In this document: positions 1 through 7,952 of the stretch, piece after piece | How the letters are laid out: every line of letters begins with the position of its first letter | How positions within the stretch are numbered: position 1 is the first letter of the stretch | Assembly (NCBI GenBank): GCA_024693365.1 | Contig: JAILLF010000010.1 | Coordinates: 229,247 to 293,246 of the forward strand | Direction: 5' to 3' | DNA from: Acetatifactor sp. | GTDB taxonomy: Bacteria > Bacillota > Clostridia > Lachnospirales > Lachnospiraceae | DNA length: 64,000 nucleotides | Notes under the pieces: generated by a model | The model's database searches: none | What the model was told of the DNA's origin: nothing | The model's input: only the letters and a program-made list of their open reading frames with translations | Program-made: the position numbers and the translations under genes

Positions 1-540
1 GTCCTCCGGAAGCCACTCTTCCTCAAACGCATAGTCCTTCCAAATGGTTTTAAGTGCCTTTTGGATGGCTTGATTGGTCAGTCCCTTTGTCAGAGAATAA
101 CGCGGCATCAGCATGCCGGAAATCTTATGATATTCTTCCGAAGAATAAAATTTTGGCTGTTCCATGAAAAAGGATGGCCCCTTTGTCTGAACCGTTCCGC
201 GAAAAACAAAGACCATTCCCGGCTTAAAAAGCTTGGTCAAAAAAGGCATGTTAAAGAACGTAAATCCGATCGATCCCGTATCATCGGCGGCATTTACGGT
301 AAGGATTGTCAGGCGGCTGGTCTTCCTTGCGGACGGACTATTCAAGATTCTGCAGGTTACGGCTGCCGTTTCCCCCGGAATCAGTTCCCGGATCTTCTTA
401 GGAGCTTCATATCGCTCATATCCCTTAGGATAATAATGCATCAGATCCCCAACCGTAAACAAACCAAGCTTTTGATAAAGCTTTAAGCTTTTTTCGCCAA
501 TGCCCTTCACTTCTAAAAGCGACGAATCTGATTTATACAC
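1..540 (-). CDS. recG: ATP-dependent DNA helicase RecG, N-terminal part (cut by window edge)
   Basis: RecG remodels stalled forks and Holliday junctions. Only the first 180 or so residues lie in the window; the helicase motor is beyond the left edge. The translation begins MYKSDSSLLEVKGIG and continues with a helix-hairpin-helix-like GIGEKSLKLYQKLGLFTVGD and the OB-fold wedge region (YYPKGYERYE, then ETAAVTCRIL), typical of the RecG N-terminus. I chose the GTG at 540 because GGAGG lies 7 bases upstream of it; no ATG fits. It follows fakA on the same strand, the conserved Firmicute order asp23-fakA-recG, with a terminator-like hairpin between them. The identification is firm although the motor domain is not visible. 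Confidence 0.88.
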   Translation of the reverse strand, partial: MYKSDSSLLEVKGIGEKSLKLYQKLGLFTVGDLMHYYPKGYERYEAPKKIRELIPGETAAVTCRILNSPSARKTSRLTILTVNAADDTGSIGFTFFNMPFLTKLFKPGMVFVFRGTVQTKGPSFFMEQPKFYSSEEYHKISGMLMPRYSLTKGLTNQAIQKALKTIWKDYAFEEEWLPED

Positions 541-561
541 TGTTCTGCCTCCGCCTTGATA

Positions 562-600
562 GAAAAACAGGGGCGTTCCTGCTCTTGCAAAATCGCCCCT
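562..600 (-). terminator. Hairpin with T-run between fakA and recG
   Basis: Read on the minus strand, AGGGGCG and CGCCCCT form a 7-bp stem around an 18-base loop, followed by a short T-run. It sits after the fakA stop and just before the recG ribosome site, so it may attenuate read-through into recG rather than end the operon. Confidence 0.55.
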
Positions 601-626
601 TTTCACTCAATAACACAAAATAAACT

Positions 627-2303
627 TTATTCGACGGATACCAAATAATAATAGATTGGCTGTCCGCCATTTTGAAGCTCCACGTCGAGGTTCGGATACG
701 CATCCGCAATCTTCTCACGGATCTTCTCGGCATCTTCCTCCGTAACGTCACTTCCGTAGTATACGCTGATCAGTTCGGAATCCGAACCAACCATCGCTGC
801 GACCGTATTCAGCACAACCTCCGTCAGATCCGTACCGTTTGCCAGAATGCCATTGTCGCCGACGCCCATGTAATCATCCTTCTTGATCTCCTTGTCGTCG
901 ATCACGGTATCCCTTACGGCGTAAGTGATTTGACCCGTCTTCACCTTTCCGATTTCGCTGATCATCATTTCTTCATTCTCATCAACGGAAGACCCATCCA
1001 TGTAATTGATTACGGCCGTGATGCCCTGAGGAATCGTCTTGGTCGGAATCACGAGAAGGTTCTTGTCAGTCATGAGCTCTGCAGCCTGTCTGGCGGCAAG
1101 AATGATGTTCTTATTGTTCGGAAGCACAAATACGTTCTCGGCATTGACCTTTTCAACGGCGTCAAGAATGTCTGCCGTACTGGGATTCATGGTCTGTCCG
1201 CCCTCGATCACGTAATCAACGCCAATGCTCTTGAAGATTTCGCTTAAGCCTTCACCGGCAGAAATGGCAATGAATCCAACCTTCTTGGGAGGCTCGGCAG
1301 GCTTCTCGGTCACGGCCGCAGCCTGGATTTCAGCTTTCTCAGCTGCCTTCCTCAGCTTCTCCTCCTGCTCAAGGCGCATGTTGTCAATCTTCAGATTTGT
1401 CAGTTGTCCGAACTTTAAGCCCTTTTGGATGGCAAGTCCGGGATCATTGGTATGTACGTGGATCTTTACGGTCTCACCGTCACATACGCAAACAATGGAA
1501 TCGCCGATGGATTCGAGATATGCCTTGAAATCCATTTCCGTTTTTACGTTGAAGTTTTTATTTAACAGAATAACGTATTCCGTGCAATAACCATACTTTA
1601 CGTCAACTTCAACAAGATTTTCCTGGTTCGTTGCAGGCTTTTCATCGGAACTCTCCGCAGGAATGTTAAAGTCAACCTCTTTGCCAAGGAGAGCGTCATA
1701 AGCACCGGAAAGGACCTCGATCAGTCCCTGTCCGCCGGAATCAACTACTCCTGCCTGCTTCAAAACGGGCAACAGCTCGGGAGTCTGACTTAGCACGTAC
1801 TTACCGTGCTCCAGAATCTTTCCTGCAAAATCTTCCAAATCGGTAATGCCTTCATTGGAAAGCTCCTTCGCCTTGTCTGCAATGCCCTTGGCTACCGTAA
1901 GGATCGTACCTTCCTTTGGCTTCATCACGGCCTTGTATGCCGTTTCCACAGCTTTTTCAAAGCCTTCCGTAAGCACGCTCACGTTTAAGCTTTCATAGGT
2001 TTTGATCACCTTAGTGAATCCGCGGAACAACTGGGATAGGATAACACCGGAATTACCGCGTGCGCCTCTTAAGGACCCGCTGGAAATGGCCTTACACAAC
2101 GCCTCCATGGAAGGATTTTCACCGAGCTCGTTTACTTCCTTCGCTGCAGACATAATGGTCATGGTCATGTTGGTTCCCGTATCTCCGTCAGGAACGGGAA
2201 ATACGTTCAACTCATTAATATATTCCTTCTTGCTCTCTAAGTTCTTAGAACCTGCCAAAAATAACTTAGCAAGCAATTTGGCATCGATTACTTGGTAAGA
2301 CAC
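627..2303 (-). CDS. fakA: Fatty acid kinase A-type protein (DhaL/DAK2 domain, YloV family)
   Basis: FakA phosphorylates fatty acids presented by a FakB carrier, feeding exogenous fatty acids into phospholipid synthesis. The product is 558 residues, normal for the family. The DhaL nucleotide-binding signature PDGDTGTNM is at about residues 38-46 and RGARGNSGVILSQ at about 79-91; the middle and C-terminal FakA domains follow. The start is set at GTG 2303, which has AAGGAGG 8 bases upstream. A longer reading frame to 2324 would run through that ribosome site. The gene follows asp23 closely, and recG is next on the same strand. No FakB (DegV) gene is visible in this window. Confidence 0.9.
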   Translation of the reverse strand: MSYQVIDAKLLAKLFLAGSKNLESKKEYINELNVFPVPDGDTGTNMTMTIMSAAKEVNELGENPSMEALCKAISSGSLRGARGNSGVILSQLFRGFTKVIKTYESLNVSVLTEGFEKAVETAYKAVMKPKEGTILTVAKGIADKAKELSNEGITDLEDFAGKILEHGKYVLSQTPELLPVLKQAGVVDSGGQGLIEVLSGAYDALLGKEVDFNIPAESSDEKPATNQENLVEVDVKYGYCTEYVILLNKNFNVKTEMDFKAYLESIGDSIVCVCDGETVKIHVHTNDPGLAIQKGLKFGQLTNLKIDNMRLEQEEKLRKAAEKAEIQAAAVTEKPAEPPKKVGFIAISAGEGLSEIFKSIGVDYVIEGGQTMNPSTADILDAVEKVNAENVFVLPNNKNIILAARQAAELMTDKNLLVIPTKTIPQGITAVINYMDGSSVDENEEMMISEIGKVKTGQITYAVRDTVIDDKEIKKDDYMGVGDNGILANGTDLTEVVLNTVAAMVGSDSELISVYYGSDVTEEDAEKIREKIADAYPNLDVELQNGGQPIYYYLVSVE

Positions 2304-2316
2304 AACAAAATCCTCC

Positions 2317-2679
2317 TTAATCAATCACTCTAACACCTTCAACGTAGATGTTGATTTTTTCCACTTCCAAACCCGTAAACTCTTCGACCTTGTATTTTAC
2401 GTTGCCGATCAGATTGTCAGCAACTGCAACAATACTAACGCCATAAGCCACGATCACGTGGAAATCCAGGACCAACTTTTGATTGTTGCCTACCGTCACG
2501 GTAATTCCCCTGCTGAGATTATCCGGTTTTAAGATGCGTGCGATTCCGTCGCGTACGTTTGCAACGGTCATTCCAACGATGCCAAAGCATTCAACTGCAA
2601 CGCTTCCGGCATACTGTGCGATCACTTCGTTATTTATGGAAATGCTTCCCATATGAGTATCGATCGAAGAACCCTTCAT
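2317..2679 (-). CDS. Asp23/Gls24 family alkaline-shock protein (YloU-like)
   Basis: This is a small cytoplasmic or membrane-associated Asp23-family protein of 120 residues, linked in Firmicutes to envelope stress. The sequence has the compact family fold: GSISINNEVIAQYAGSVAVE near the N-terminus, then GITVTVGNNQKLVLDFHVIV and a C-terminal VEKINIYVEGVRV. The start at 2679 (MKGSSIDTHMG) is preferred over an upstream in-frame ATG because it has AAAGG upstream and fits homologues. It lies directly before fakA and is divergent from rpmB, the usual genomic arrangement. The exact function is not known from sequence. Confidence 0.85.
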   Translation of the reverse strand: MKGSSIDTHMGSISINNEVIAQYAGSVAVECFGIVGMTVANVRDGIARILKPDNLSRGITVTVGNNQKLVLDFHVIVAYGVSIVAVADNLIGNVKYKVEEFTGLEVEKINIYVEGVRVID

Positions 2680-2828
2680 AAACACACCATACCTTTCTGT
2701 CTCTTTTTGCGCGCGTCCGTATTTAAACACAGATACGCACTATCTATAACAATATAACGTCTTTCATGGAAAAAATAAAGTTTTATTTGGAAATTTATTG
2801 TTTTTTATAAAAAAAAGAATTTTTCTAC

Positions 2829-2857
2829 TTGCTTTTCTTAAGCGTATCTGTTATTAT
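2829..2857 (+). promoter_or_regulatory. Sigma-A type promoter of rpmB
   Basis: TTGCTT and TATTAT are separated by 17 bases, about 60 bases upstream of the rpmB start, in an AT-rich divergent region shared with asp23. Confidence 0.65.
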
Positions 2858-2914
2858 AACAATGTTGTGAAATTTTGCAGCAGGAAAGATCGGTATCAGA
2901 CGGGAGGTGTCAAG

Positions 2915-3100
2915 ATGGCTAAGTGTGATATTTGTGGCAAGGGAGTACATTTCGGTAATAACGTAAGCCACTCTCATAGAAGAAGCAACGCAATTTGGAA
3001 TTCTAACGTAAAGAGCGTTAAGTGCAAGGTTGACGGCGGCGCTAAAAAGCTTCACGTCTGCACCCGTTGCTTACGCTCCGGAGCCGTAGAGAGAGCTTAA
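2915..3100 (+). CDS. rpmB: 50S ribosomal protein L28 (zinc-binding form)
   Basis: L28 is a large-subunit ribosomal protein. The 61-residue product starts MAKCDICGKG and has two CxxC pairs (CDIC near the N-terminus and CTRC near the C-terminus), so it is the zinc-binding C+ paralogue rather than the zinc-free form induced under zinc starvation. SHSHRRSN is the conserved rRNA-binding stretch. The start at 2915 has GGGAGG 8 bases upstream; a longer in-frame reading to 2798 runs through the promoter and is rejected. The gene is monocistronic, with its own promoter and a strong terminator. Confidence 0.97.
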   Translation: MAKCDICGKGVHFGNNVSHSHRRSNAIWNSNVKSVKCKVDGGAKKLHVCTRCLRSGAVERA

Positions 3101-3121
3101 TAGAATCAAATCAAAAAGAAA

Positions 3122-3153
3122 CGGGTTGGAGTCATCTCCTACCCGCTTTTTTA
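3122..3153 (+). terminator. rpmB intrinsic terminator
   Basis: CGGGTTGGAG and CTCCTACCCG form a 10-position stem with one mismatch and a TCAT loop, followed directly by a run of seven T residues. Confidence 0.92.
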
Positions 3154-3201
3154 TTGTCTAAACAGCTTTTTTATTGTTTAAACGGCTTTTTTATTGCCTA
3201 A
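3147..3201 (+). repeat. 20-bp tandem repeat after the rpmB terminator
   Basis: Nearly identical 20-bp units (TTTTTTATTGTCTAAACAGC and TTTTTTATTGTTTAAACGGC) follow one another, with a third partial unit ending TTGCCTAAA. The first unit begins in the terminator T-run, so the T-run is effectively triplicated. Confidence 0.8.
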
Positions 3202-3235
3202 AATTGCCAGAAATAAAGCGTACTTTCGCGTCAAG

Positions 3236-3388
3236 TCATGAATCTGTGATACAAAAATATCCCGCAATGCCCAAAACGGCCATGATCAGAAAACTTGCCA
3301 GCCTGTCTCTGATCAGTAATCCCAAAAACATGCCAAATACGATACAAAAAATGCCAACGCCTGCAATTTTTCTCATCCGGCATACCAC
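3236..3388 (-). CDS. Small hydrophobic membrane protein, about 46-50 residues
   Basis: The function of this short gene is unknown. The predicted product contains MRKIAGVGIFCIVFGMFLG and then IRDRLASFLIMAVLGIAGYF, two hydrophobic stretches joined by a charged turn, as in a two-helix membrane hairpin. There are two candidate starts: GTG at 3388, with AAGGA 9 bases upstream and a stop codon just before it, and ATG at 3376, with only a weak ribosome site. I favour the GTG. It lies between gerW and rpmB and ends 135 bases from the rpmB stop. Similar tiny two-helix proteins are common in Lachnospiraceae, but I cannot name a family. Confidence 0.55.
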   Translation of the reverse strand: MVCRMRKIAGVGIFCIVFGMFLGLLIRDRLASFLIMAVLGIAGYFCITDS

Positions 3389-3443
3389 TTAAGTAATCCT
3401 TAAGACATTATATGCCGCGTTGCAAGCCGTTGGCACTTGTTTT

Positions 3444-3857
3444 TTAGTCTTCCTTGGGAAATGCGGCGTCAAGGGCTTCCTCGTCCGAAACTTCCGCATT
3501 ATCCTTTTCTTTCTTCTTGTCCAGGAACTTATCTACCATGTCGGGAACCATGTCAAGCACCTTCGTAACGGTATCCTGATTCTTAACGTTTACAAGCTTC
3601 ACGGTACCGTCTTGAATCACGATCACTGCGCTGGGCGTCATCTTTCCGCCAATTCCGCCGGCACCGGAACCGCTTCCCTTTTGATTATTGTTTCCGGAAC
3701 CCGCACCTACGCCAAAGGTCACGTCCACCAATGGAAGAATAATGGTATCTCCGATCTTCGTAGCCTCGCCTACAACCGTTTTCGTGGAAAGCACGGTATT
3801 CATTCCCTTTAACAAAGATTCTACAACTCCCTGAAACTGATTTTCACTGCCTGCCAT
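3444..3857 (-). CDS. gerW: GerW family sporulation protein (YtfJ)
   Basis: GerW/YtfJ proteins are made in sporulation and are needed for germination with some nutrients in Bacillus; the molecular role is unclear. The 137-residue product has the family core: ESLLKGMNTVLSTKTVVGEA, then IILPLVDVTFGVGAGSG, a Gly/Ser-rich loop, and GGIGGKMTPSAVIVIQDG. The acidic and lysine-rich C-terminal tail is variable in the family. It starts at an ATG with GGAGG upstream and follows the DUF2953 gene, the usual clostridial pairing. It indicates that the host lineage carries spore genes, although it does not prove sporulation. Confidence 0.9.
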   Translation of the reverse strand: MAGSENQFQGVVESLLKGMNTVLSTKTVVGEATKIGDTIILPLVDVTFGVGAGSGNNNQKGSGSGAGGIGGKMTPSAVIVIQDGTVKLVNVKNQDTVTKVLDMVPDMVDKFLDKKKEKDNAEVSDEEALDAAFPKED

Positions 3858-3892
3858 AAGTCATTCCTCCGTTCCGTGCCCTTGCACGCTTT

Positions 3893-4888
3893 TTAACTTT
3901 CTTTATTTCGATTCATTTTCCTGCGTCTTTTTCTCTTTTTTCCCTTGCGGGATTTTTTCAATTCCTGAGCCTTCTCAGGATGTTTTCTTAGGTCTATCTT
4001 CTGACGAAGTGTCCTAAACCGCTTATCGAAGAAGATCCTCAGTGCGTCGATCAATAAAGTGATCACCATGAATCTTCCCTTGATCAGGACGTCCGCTTCC
4101 AAGACCTTTCTCTCAAAATCCGGCGTAACTTCCAAGGAAAACCGCTTAGGATACATGGTTTTTAATACGCAATAAACACCGTATGCGTATCCCGTGACGT
4201 CAGGAGATGCCGCTCCAAAAAGAAGTCTTCCGCGGATTTTCTTTGGTAATAAATTCTTTAGAACGTGTAATACCCTTGCCAACGCATCCTTCACAAACGG
4301 CTGCGTGTCTTTTTCTTCCCATAAGGCTTTATAAAACTTCACGTCATCCAGGATCTTTTGGATTTTTTCTTTTTTCCCGGCTTTTTCGGATTCTTTTTCT
4401 TCCTTTGATTCTTTTACTTTCGGGGGCTTTTTTGACTTCTTCTTTTCTTCTTGTAAATCCGATTCGTTATTATCGTCCTCAGGTTCGTTCACTTCCACGG
4501 AAGCTTCAGTCTGATGATTCTCAGATCTCTCTAGCTCATCCTTTGCTTCTTCTGATTTACCCACCTCAGCTAAAGCTTCTTTGCTTTCTTCCGTCTCTTT
4601 TCCTGGCTTTCCTTTTTTTCCGGATGCTTCTGGTTTTTCGCCGGATTCCTTCTCTTCCTTTCCCATTAACGTGAAAAAGGCAAGCTTTAAAATCGGCCTT
4701 GCCGGCTCAGGATAGTCAAACCGAAAACGGATCAATCCAAAGAACCAAGATACCTTCGCATTAATCGATTTCCCTTCGGCATCGATCTTGCCTTTTACGC
4801 GATAGCATATTGGCAAAAACAAAATCAAAAGCAGAAGGATCAGGATAAACAATAAGATTCCCAAAAGAATCTTTCCCACTATTGCCAT
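3893..4888 (-). CDS. DUF2953 domain membrane protein
   Basis: The product is 331 residues of unknown function, from a family that usually accompanies gerW. One strong N-terminal membrane helix spans about residues 3-28 (ILLGILLFILILLLLILFLP), followed by a short beta-rich segment (VSWFFGLIRFRFDYPEP). A long Glu/Lys-rich low-complexity stretch comes next at roughly 85-195. The DUF2953 core is in the C-terminal half (FGAASPDVTGYAYGVYCVL), and the tail is very basic. The start at ATG 4888 has AAAGGAG 8 bases upstream; a longer frame to 4933 lies inside the preceding gene. It overlaps that gene by 10 bases, so translation is probably coupled. Confidence 0.8.
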   Translation of the reverse strand: MAIVGKILLGILLFILILLLLILFLPICYRVKGKIDAEGKSINAKVSWFFGLIRFRFDYPEPARPILKLAFFTLMGKEEKESGEKPEASGKKGKPGKETEESKEALAEVGKSEEAKDELERSENHQTEASVEVNEPEDDNNESDLQEEKKKSKKPPKVKESKEEKESEKAGKKEKIQKILDDVKFYKALWEEKDTQPFVKDALARVLHVLKNLLPKKIRGRLLFGAASPDVTGYAYGVYCVLKTMYPKRFSLEVTPDFERKVLEADVLIKGRFMVITLLIDALRIFFDKRFRTLRQKIDLRKHPEKAQELKKSRKGKKRKRRRKMNRNKES

Positions 4889-5256
4889 TCCAAAAACTCC
4901 TTTAACCTGCAATCTTTGCGGATGGCCATGCAATCCTCCGTGATCTTCAGAACCAATGCAACAGCATCCGCATGATCATTGGCAATTCCTACGACCTTCA
5001 CGGAATGATCACCGTAATAGGGCTGAACAAAGTATCTTGAAGAAAGAATTTCAATCTGATCAGAATCATTTTCAGGCAAAAGTAAAAGAAACACGTTGGA
5101 AAGCAACGGTTTAGAGCATATTTTCTCCTTTAGTTTCTCCAAATCGTCCGGATGCATCCCCTCGCCATAATACAATCTTGGGGAAAACTCCAATGCTCTT
5201 TTCTTCTTGACGCGAAAGATGTCTCTAACCTTCAAGTCTGTGATTACCCCATGCAT
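4879..5256 (-). CDS. Conserved hypothetical protein, 125 residues
   Basis: I do not recognise a characterised family. The product is soluble, mixed alpha/beta, with no signal peptide or membrane segment. It begins MHGVITDLKVRDIF, has FSPRLYYGEGMHPDDLEKLK near residue 30, a hydrophobic LLSNVFLLLLP strand and a C-terminal IRKDCRLKEFLEW. It overlaps the upstream Nudix gene by 32 bases and the downstream DUF2953 gene by 10 bases, a tightly packed cistron. That packing argues it is real rather than a shadow frame. The context (Nudix, DUF2953, gerW) gives no clear function. Confidence 0.7.
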   Translation of the reverse strand: MHGVITDLKVRDIFRVKKKRALEFSPRLYYGEGMHPDDLEKLKEKICSKPLLSNVFLLLLPENDSDQIEILSSRYFVQPYYGDHSVKVVGIANDHADAVALVLKITEDCMAIRKDCRLKEFLEWQ

Positions 5257-5680
5257 TATTTTTCTTTAATTCCTGATATTCAGCGTATGCTTTTTCAAGA
5301 ATCTGCTTCTCATTGGAAAATTTCAGCAGATGATACGCCTCATGATACTTGTAAAAACCGGAATCCATGAAGTATTCTTCCTTTTGCGGCTTGCTGTAAT
5401 AGCTGTCAGCCATCATCAGATACCAATGGACTTCCTTTTCCACAACGTCCTCCGGAACCGTGAACGAATACTCGCTTTTCCCAATGTACTTAACGATCTC
5501 CGCCTTGGCACCGGATTCTTCCAAAACCTCACGAAGGGCAGTCTGCGGAAACTCTTCACCCTCTTCAACGGTTCCCTTAGGGAGAACCCAACCTTCATAC
5601 TTATTCCTTACGTTCTTATACAGCAGTAGAATCTTTCCGCGAAATATAACGACCCCGCCACAGCTTGTTGCTTCAATCAT
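5225..5680 (-). CDS. Nudix family hydrolase
   Basis: Nudix enzymes cleave nucleoside diphosphates linked to other groups. The product is 151 residues. The Nudix box is complete at about residues 36-58: G, E and REVLEESG are all in register (GTVEEGEEF then TALREVLEESGA). The N-terminus (SCGGVVIFRGKILLLYKN, then GWVLPKGTVE) is typical of the bis-phosphate or Ap4A-type group, but the substrate cannot be set from sequence. The start at 5680 has AGGAGGG 7 bases upstream; a longer frame to 5737 has no ribosome site. It heads the operon into the hypothetical, DUF2953 and gerW genes. Confidence 0.88.
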   Translation of the reverse strand: MIEATSCGGVVIFRGKILLLYKNVRNKYEGWVLPKGTVEEGEEFPQTALREVLEESGAKAEIVKYIGKSEYSFTVPEDVVEKEVHWYLMMADSYYSKPQKEEYFMDSGFYKYHEAYHLLKFSNEKQILEKAYAEYQELKKNNAWGNHRLEG

Positions 5681-5755
5681 CGCAATCCCTCCTGTCGGCG
5701 TGAAACACAACCTATGTCTAGTATAGTCCAAAACCACGTTCTATGCAAGTGATTT

Positions 5756-6598
5756 TCATTGTACGCCGCGCTTTTCATGTCCCGTGGTATATTCTGCGTA
5801 AGGCGGCTCCAAATCTCTTGTATCAGCCTGCAGAAAGAACGTAAGAACCCTTTCCGTATGCGTACGGTCTTCGACGGTAAACTGTAATCTAAAGCACGTT
5901 TTATCCTGATATTTATCCAATTCCTTATGCAGTGAAAGAGGAAGACAATTGTAAATCACGTTATGGCAATGCCGGCAAACCAATCTTACCGGAAAGCTTT
6001 TGTCCATGCGGTCCAAAAGAACTACCTGTTGCTCTTTCTGATTTCCCTTTCTGCATCGATCCGTCGTCTTTGCAACGCAATTGGCCGTAACCATCATGGG
6101 AATCCGTCCATAGATGATCTTATCCCAGATAATCGGAAGCTTTAACAGGTCTCTTTGCTCAGCACCTTTTAATTCCAGGGGAAGGCACCCTCCCGACAAG
6201 ATGCCGCCTAATGCCTTTACCGAATGCGAATTCCAAAGATACAGATTATGATCTCCATAGACTTTTATGTTCTTTTCTGCGTAATAACCAAGGCCTTCCA
6301 TGCTTCCGGTAAGCACTCCGGCAAACAATTCGTGCTTTGCCATAAGTGCATCAACCTCCTGAAAATAACTCTCTTCCTTTGAGCGAAGGATTTCAGGCAA
6401 GGCCAGGATCCATTCCGTCCATGGCATTTTTCCAGAAAGATTCTCACAAATCCGCAATGCTTCCGCGTCATCTAATAATAAGTCACTGCTTACGTATGCC
6501 CGGATCACTTTTGAAGTGAAAGCATTTGGCAATGCGGCAAATGCCTTCAGATGATCCGGCTTTAAAAACGATACGGAGAATCTGCGTTCATCATTCAT
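5756..6598 (-). CDS. U32-type protein, C-terminal portion encoded as a separate frame
   Basis: The product is 280 residues and corresponds to the C-terminal half of the long U32 proteins of Lachnospiraceae. The recognisable segment is DHNLYLWNSHSVKAL, then CLPLELKGAEQRDLL, then IYGRIPMMVTANCVAKTT and a cysteine cluster (CRHCHNVIYNCLPLSL). In most relatives that I know of, this is fused to the U32 domain. Here its ATG overlaps the end of the upstream U32 frame by 8 bases in a different frame. It could be a coupled second cistron, a frameshifted gene or a recoding site. No independent strong ribosome site is seen. Confidence 0.7.
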   Translation of the reverse strand: MNDERRFSVSFLKPDHLKAFAALPNAFTSKVIRAYVSSDLLLDDAEALRICENLSGKMPWTEWILALPEILRSKEESYFQEVDALMAKHELFAGVLTGSMEGLGYYAEKNIKVYGDHNLYLWNSHSVKALGGILSGGCLPLELKGAEQRDLLKLPIIWDKIIYGRIPMMVTANCVAKTTDRCRKGNQKEQQVVLLDRMDKSFPVRLVCRHCHNVIYNCLPLSLHKELDKYQDKTCFRLQFTVEDRTHTERVLTFFLQADTRDLEPPYAEYTTGHEKRGVQ

Positions 6599-7898
6599 GA
6601 CGGATCACCTCCTCAAGTTCAGAGATTACCTTCCTTCGAAGCTCATTTATGCTCTTTAGGGGCATAAAGATGCCATCATCCATTTGAATCACGGGATCAC
6701 CGCCATTATAGCTTTCATCGGCGGCAAAGAACGTGTCTCCCAATTTTTTTAATTGCTTTATTACGTTCTCATGGGTAACCGGTGCCTTCTGAGCCGCTTC
6801 CACGATCTCGCCGTATCCCGTTACGGTCTTGCTAACGTCTCCGGCAAGCGTGATCTTAAGCATGGCGGGTTCACCCAAAAGGAATCTGGCTTCCATGCGT
6901 ATGGGAACTCTTTTTTTATCGATTAAATACTCTGCCTTGATGCTCTCAAGCAGTTTTTCGTCACTTGCCGCATAAGCCGGACTCGTGAGCGTGATCATTT
7001 CTTTTCCGTTTGCCCTGTAATAATATCCGTTTGTCCGCTCACTGCGGATGTAGAGTTTTCCAAGATCCTCCAACTCCTTTTTCGAAGGCGAAGCCGGCTT
7101 ACCTTCATAAAATGCATCCATGAGCTTTCGATAATATGCCGTAACGCCTGCGGCATACTCCGGTTTTTTCATGCGTCCCTCAATTTTAAAAGAGTCAATG
7201 CCTGCTTTGATCAGCTCCGGAAGCATTTCTATCGTACACATGTCCTTCAGGCTTAAGGGATAACATTCCTTACTTAGGCTTTGGCCGTCTTTGACCCTGT
7301 AGGGTAATCTGCATGGCTGTGCACAGCGTCCGCGATTGCCGCTCCGGCCTCCCAAAATCGAGCTAAACAGGCACTGGCCTGAATAACAATAACACATGGC
7401 CCCGTGAATAAAGCATTCCAATTCCATTCCGGTTTCAGTCTTAATCTTTTTGATCTCTTCCAAAGAAAGCTCCCTGGCCGGCACGATCCTCACGACGCCC
7501 ATTCTCTTCAACAGGTTTGCCCCGTGAATTCCGGTTATGCTCATCTGCGTGCTGGCGTGCAGAGGCAGCTTTGGGAAGCATTCCGAAAGCAAATTCAAAA
7601 CACCTAAATCCTGTACGATCACACCGTCCAATCCTTCTTCCACGTAAGGCTTGATAAAGCCGGGAAGTGATTCCAGCTCCCGTTCCTTGACAAGCGTATT
7701 TACGGTAAGATAAACCTTTTTCCCCAGCAAATGCGCGTACTTTAAGCAATTCAATAATTCTTCTTCCGAAAAATTATCTGCATAAGCCCGCGCACCATAT
7801 TGCGTTCCGGCCAGATAAACAGCATCTGCGCCAGCTTTGATTGCACCGTAAAAGGCTTCCGGACTTCCCGCCGGTGCCAGCAGTTCCACTTGTTGCAT
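6591..7898 (-). CDS. U32 family protein (peptidase/hydroxylase-like), N-terminal portion
   Basis: U32 proteins were first called collagenases; several act in RNA hydroxylation (RlhA, TrhP). This 435-residue product starts MQQVELLAPAGSPEAF and carries the U32 signature ECFIHGAMCYCYSGQC at about residues 161-176, followed by the C-rich RGRCAQPCRLPY. Substrate-site features such as SLKDMCTIEMLPEL and IDSFKIEGRMKKPEY are present. The start has AGGAG 7 bases upstream. The next gene continues the family's C-terminal half with an 8-base overlap. A terminator from zapA precedes it by only about 20 bases, so expression may depend on read-through. Confidence 0.87.
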   Translation of the reverse strand: MQQVELLAPAGSPEAFYGAIKAGADAVYLAGTQYGARAYADNFSEEELLNCLKYAHLLGKKVYLTVNTLVKERELESLPGFIKPYVEEGLDGVIVQDLGVLNLLSECFPKLPLHASTQMSITGIHGANLLKRMGVVRIVPARELSLEEIKKIKTETGMELECFIHGAMCYCYSGQCLFSSILGGRSGNRGRCAQPCRLPYRVKDGQSLSKECYPLSLKDMCTIEMLPELIKAGIDSFKIEGRMKKPEYAAGVTAYYRKLMDAFYEGKPASPSKKELEDLGKLYIRSERTNGYYYRANGKEMITLTSPAYAASDEKLLESIKAEYLIDKKRVPIRMEARFLLGEPAMLKITLAGDVSKTVTGYGEIVEAAQKAPVTHENVIKQLKKLGDTFFAADESYNGGDPVIQMDDGIFMPLKSINELRRKVISELEEVIRHE

Positions 7899-7917
7899 CT
7901 TTGATCTCCTGCTTTTG

Positions 7918-7949
7918 AAAAAAGCTGTCCGCTTTCATCGGACAGCTTT
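7918..7949 (-). terminator. zapA terminator or attenuator before the U32 gene
   Basis: AAAGCTGTCCG and CGGACAGCTTT form an 11-bp stem with a short loop, followed on the minus strand by six T residues. The U32 ribosome site begins only a few bases beyond, so some read-through is expected. Confidence 0.85.
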
Positions 7950-7952
7950 CCA

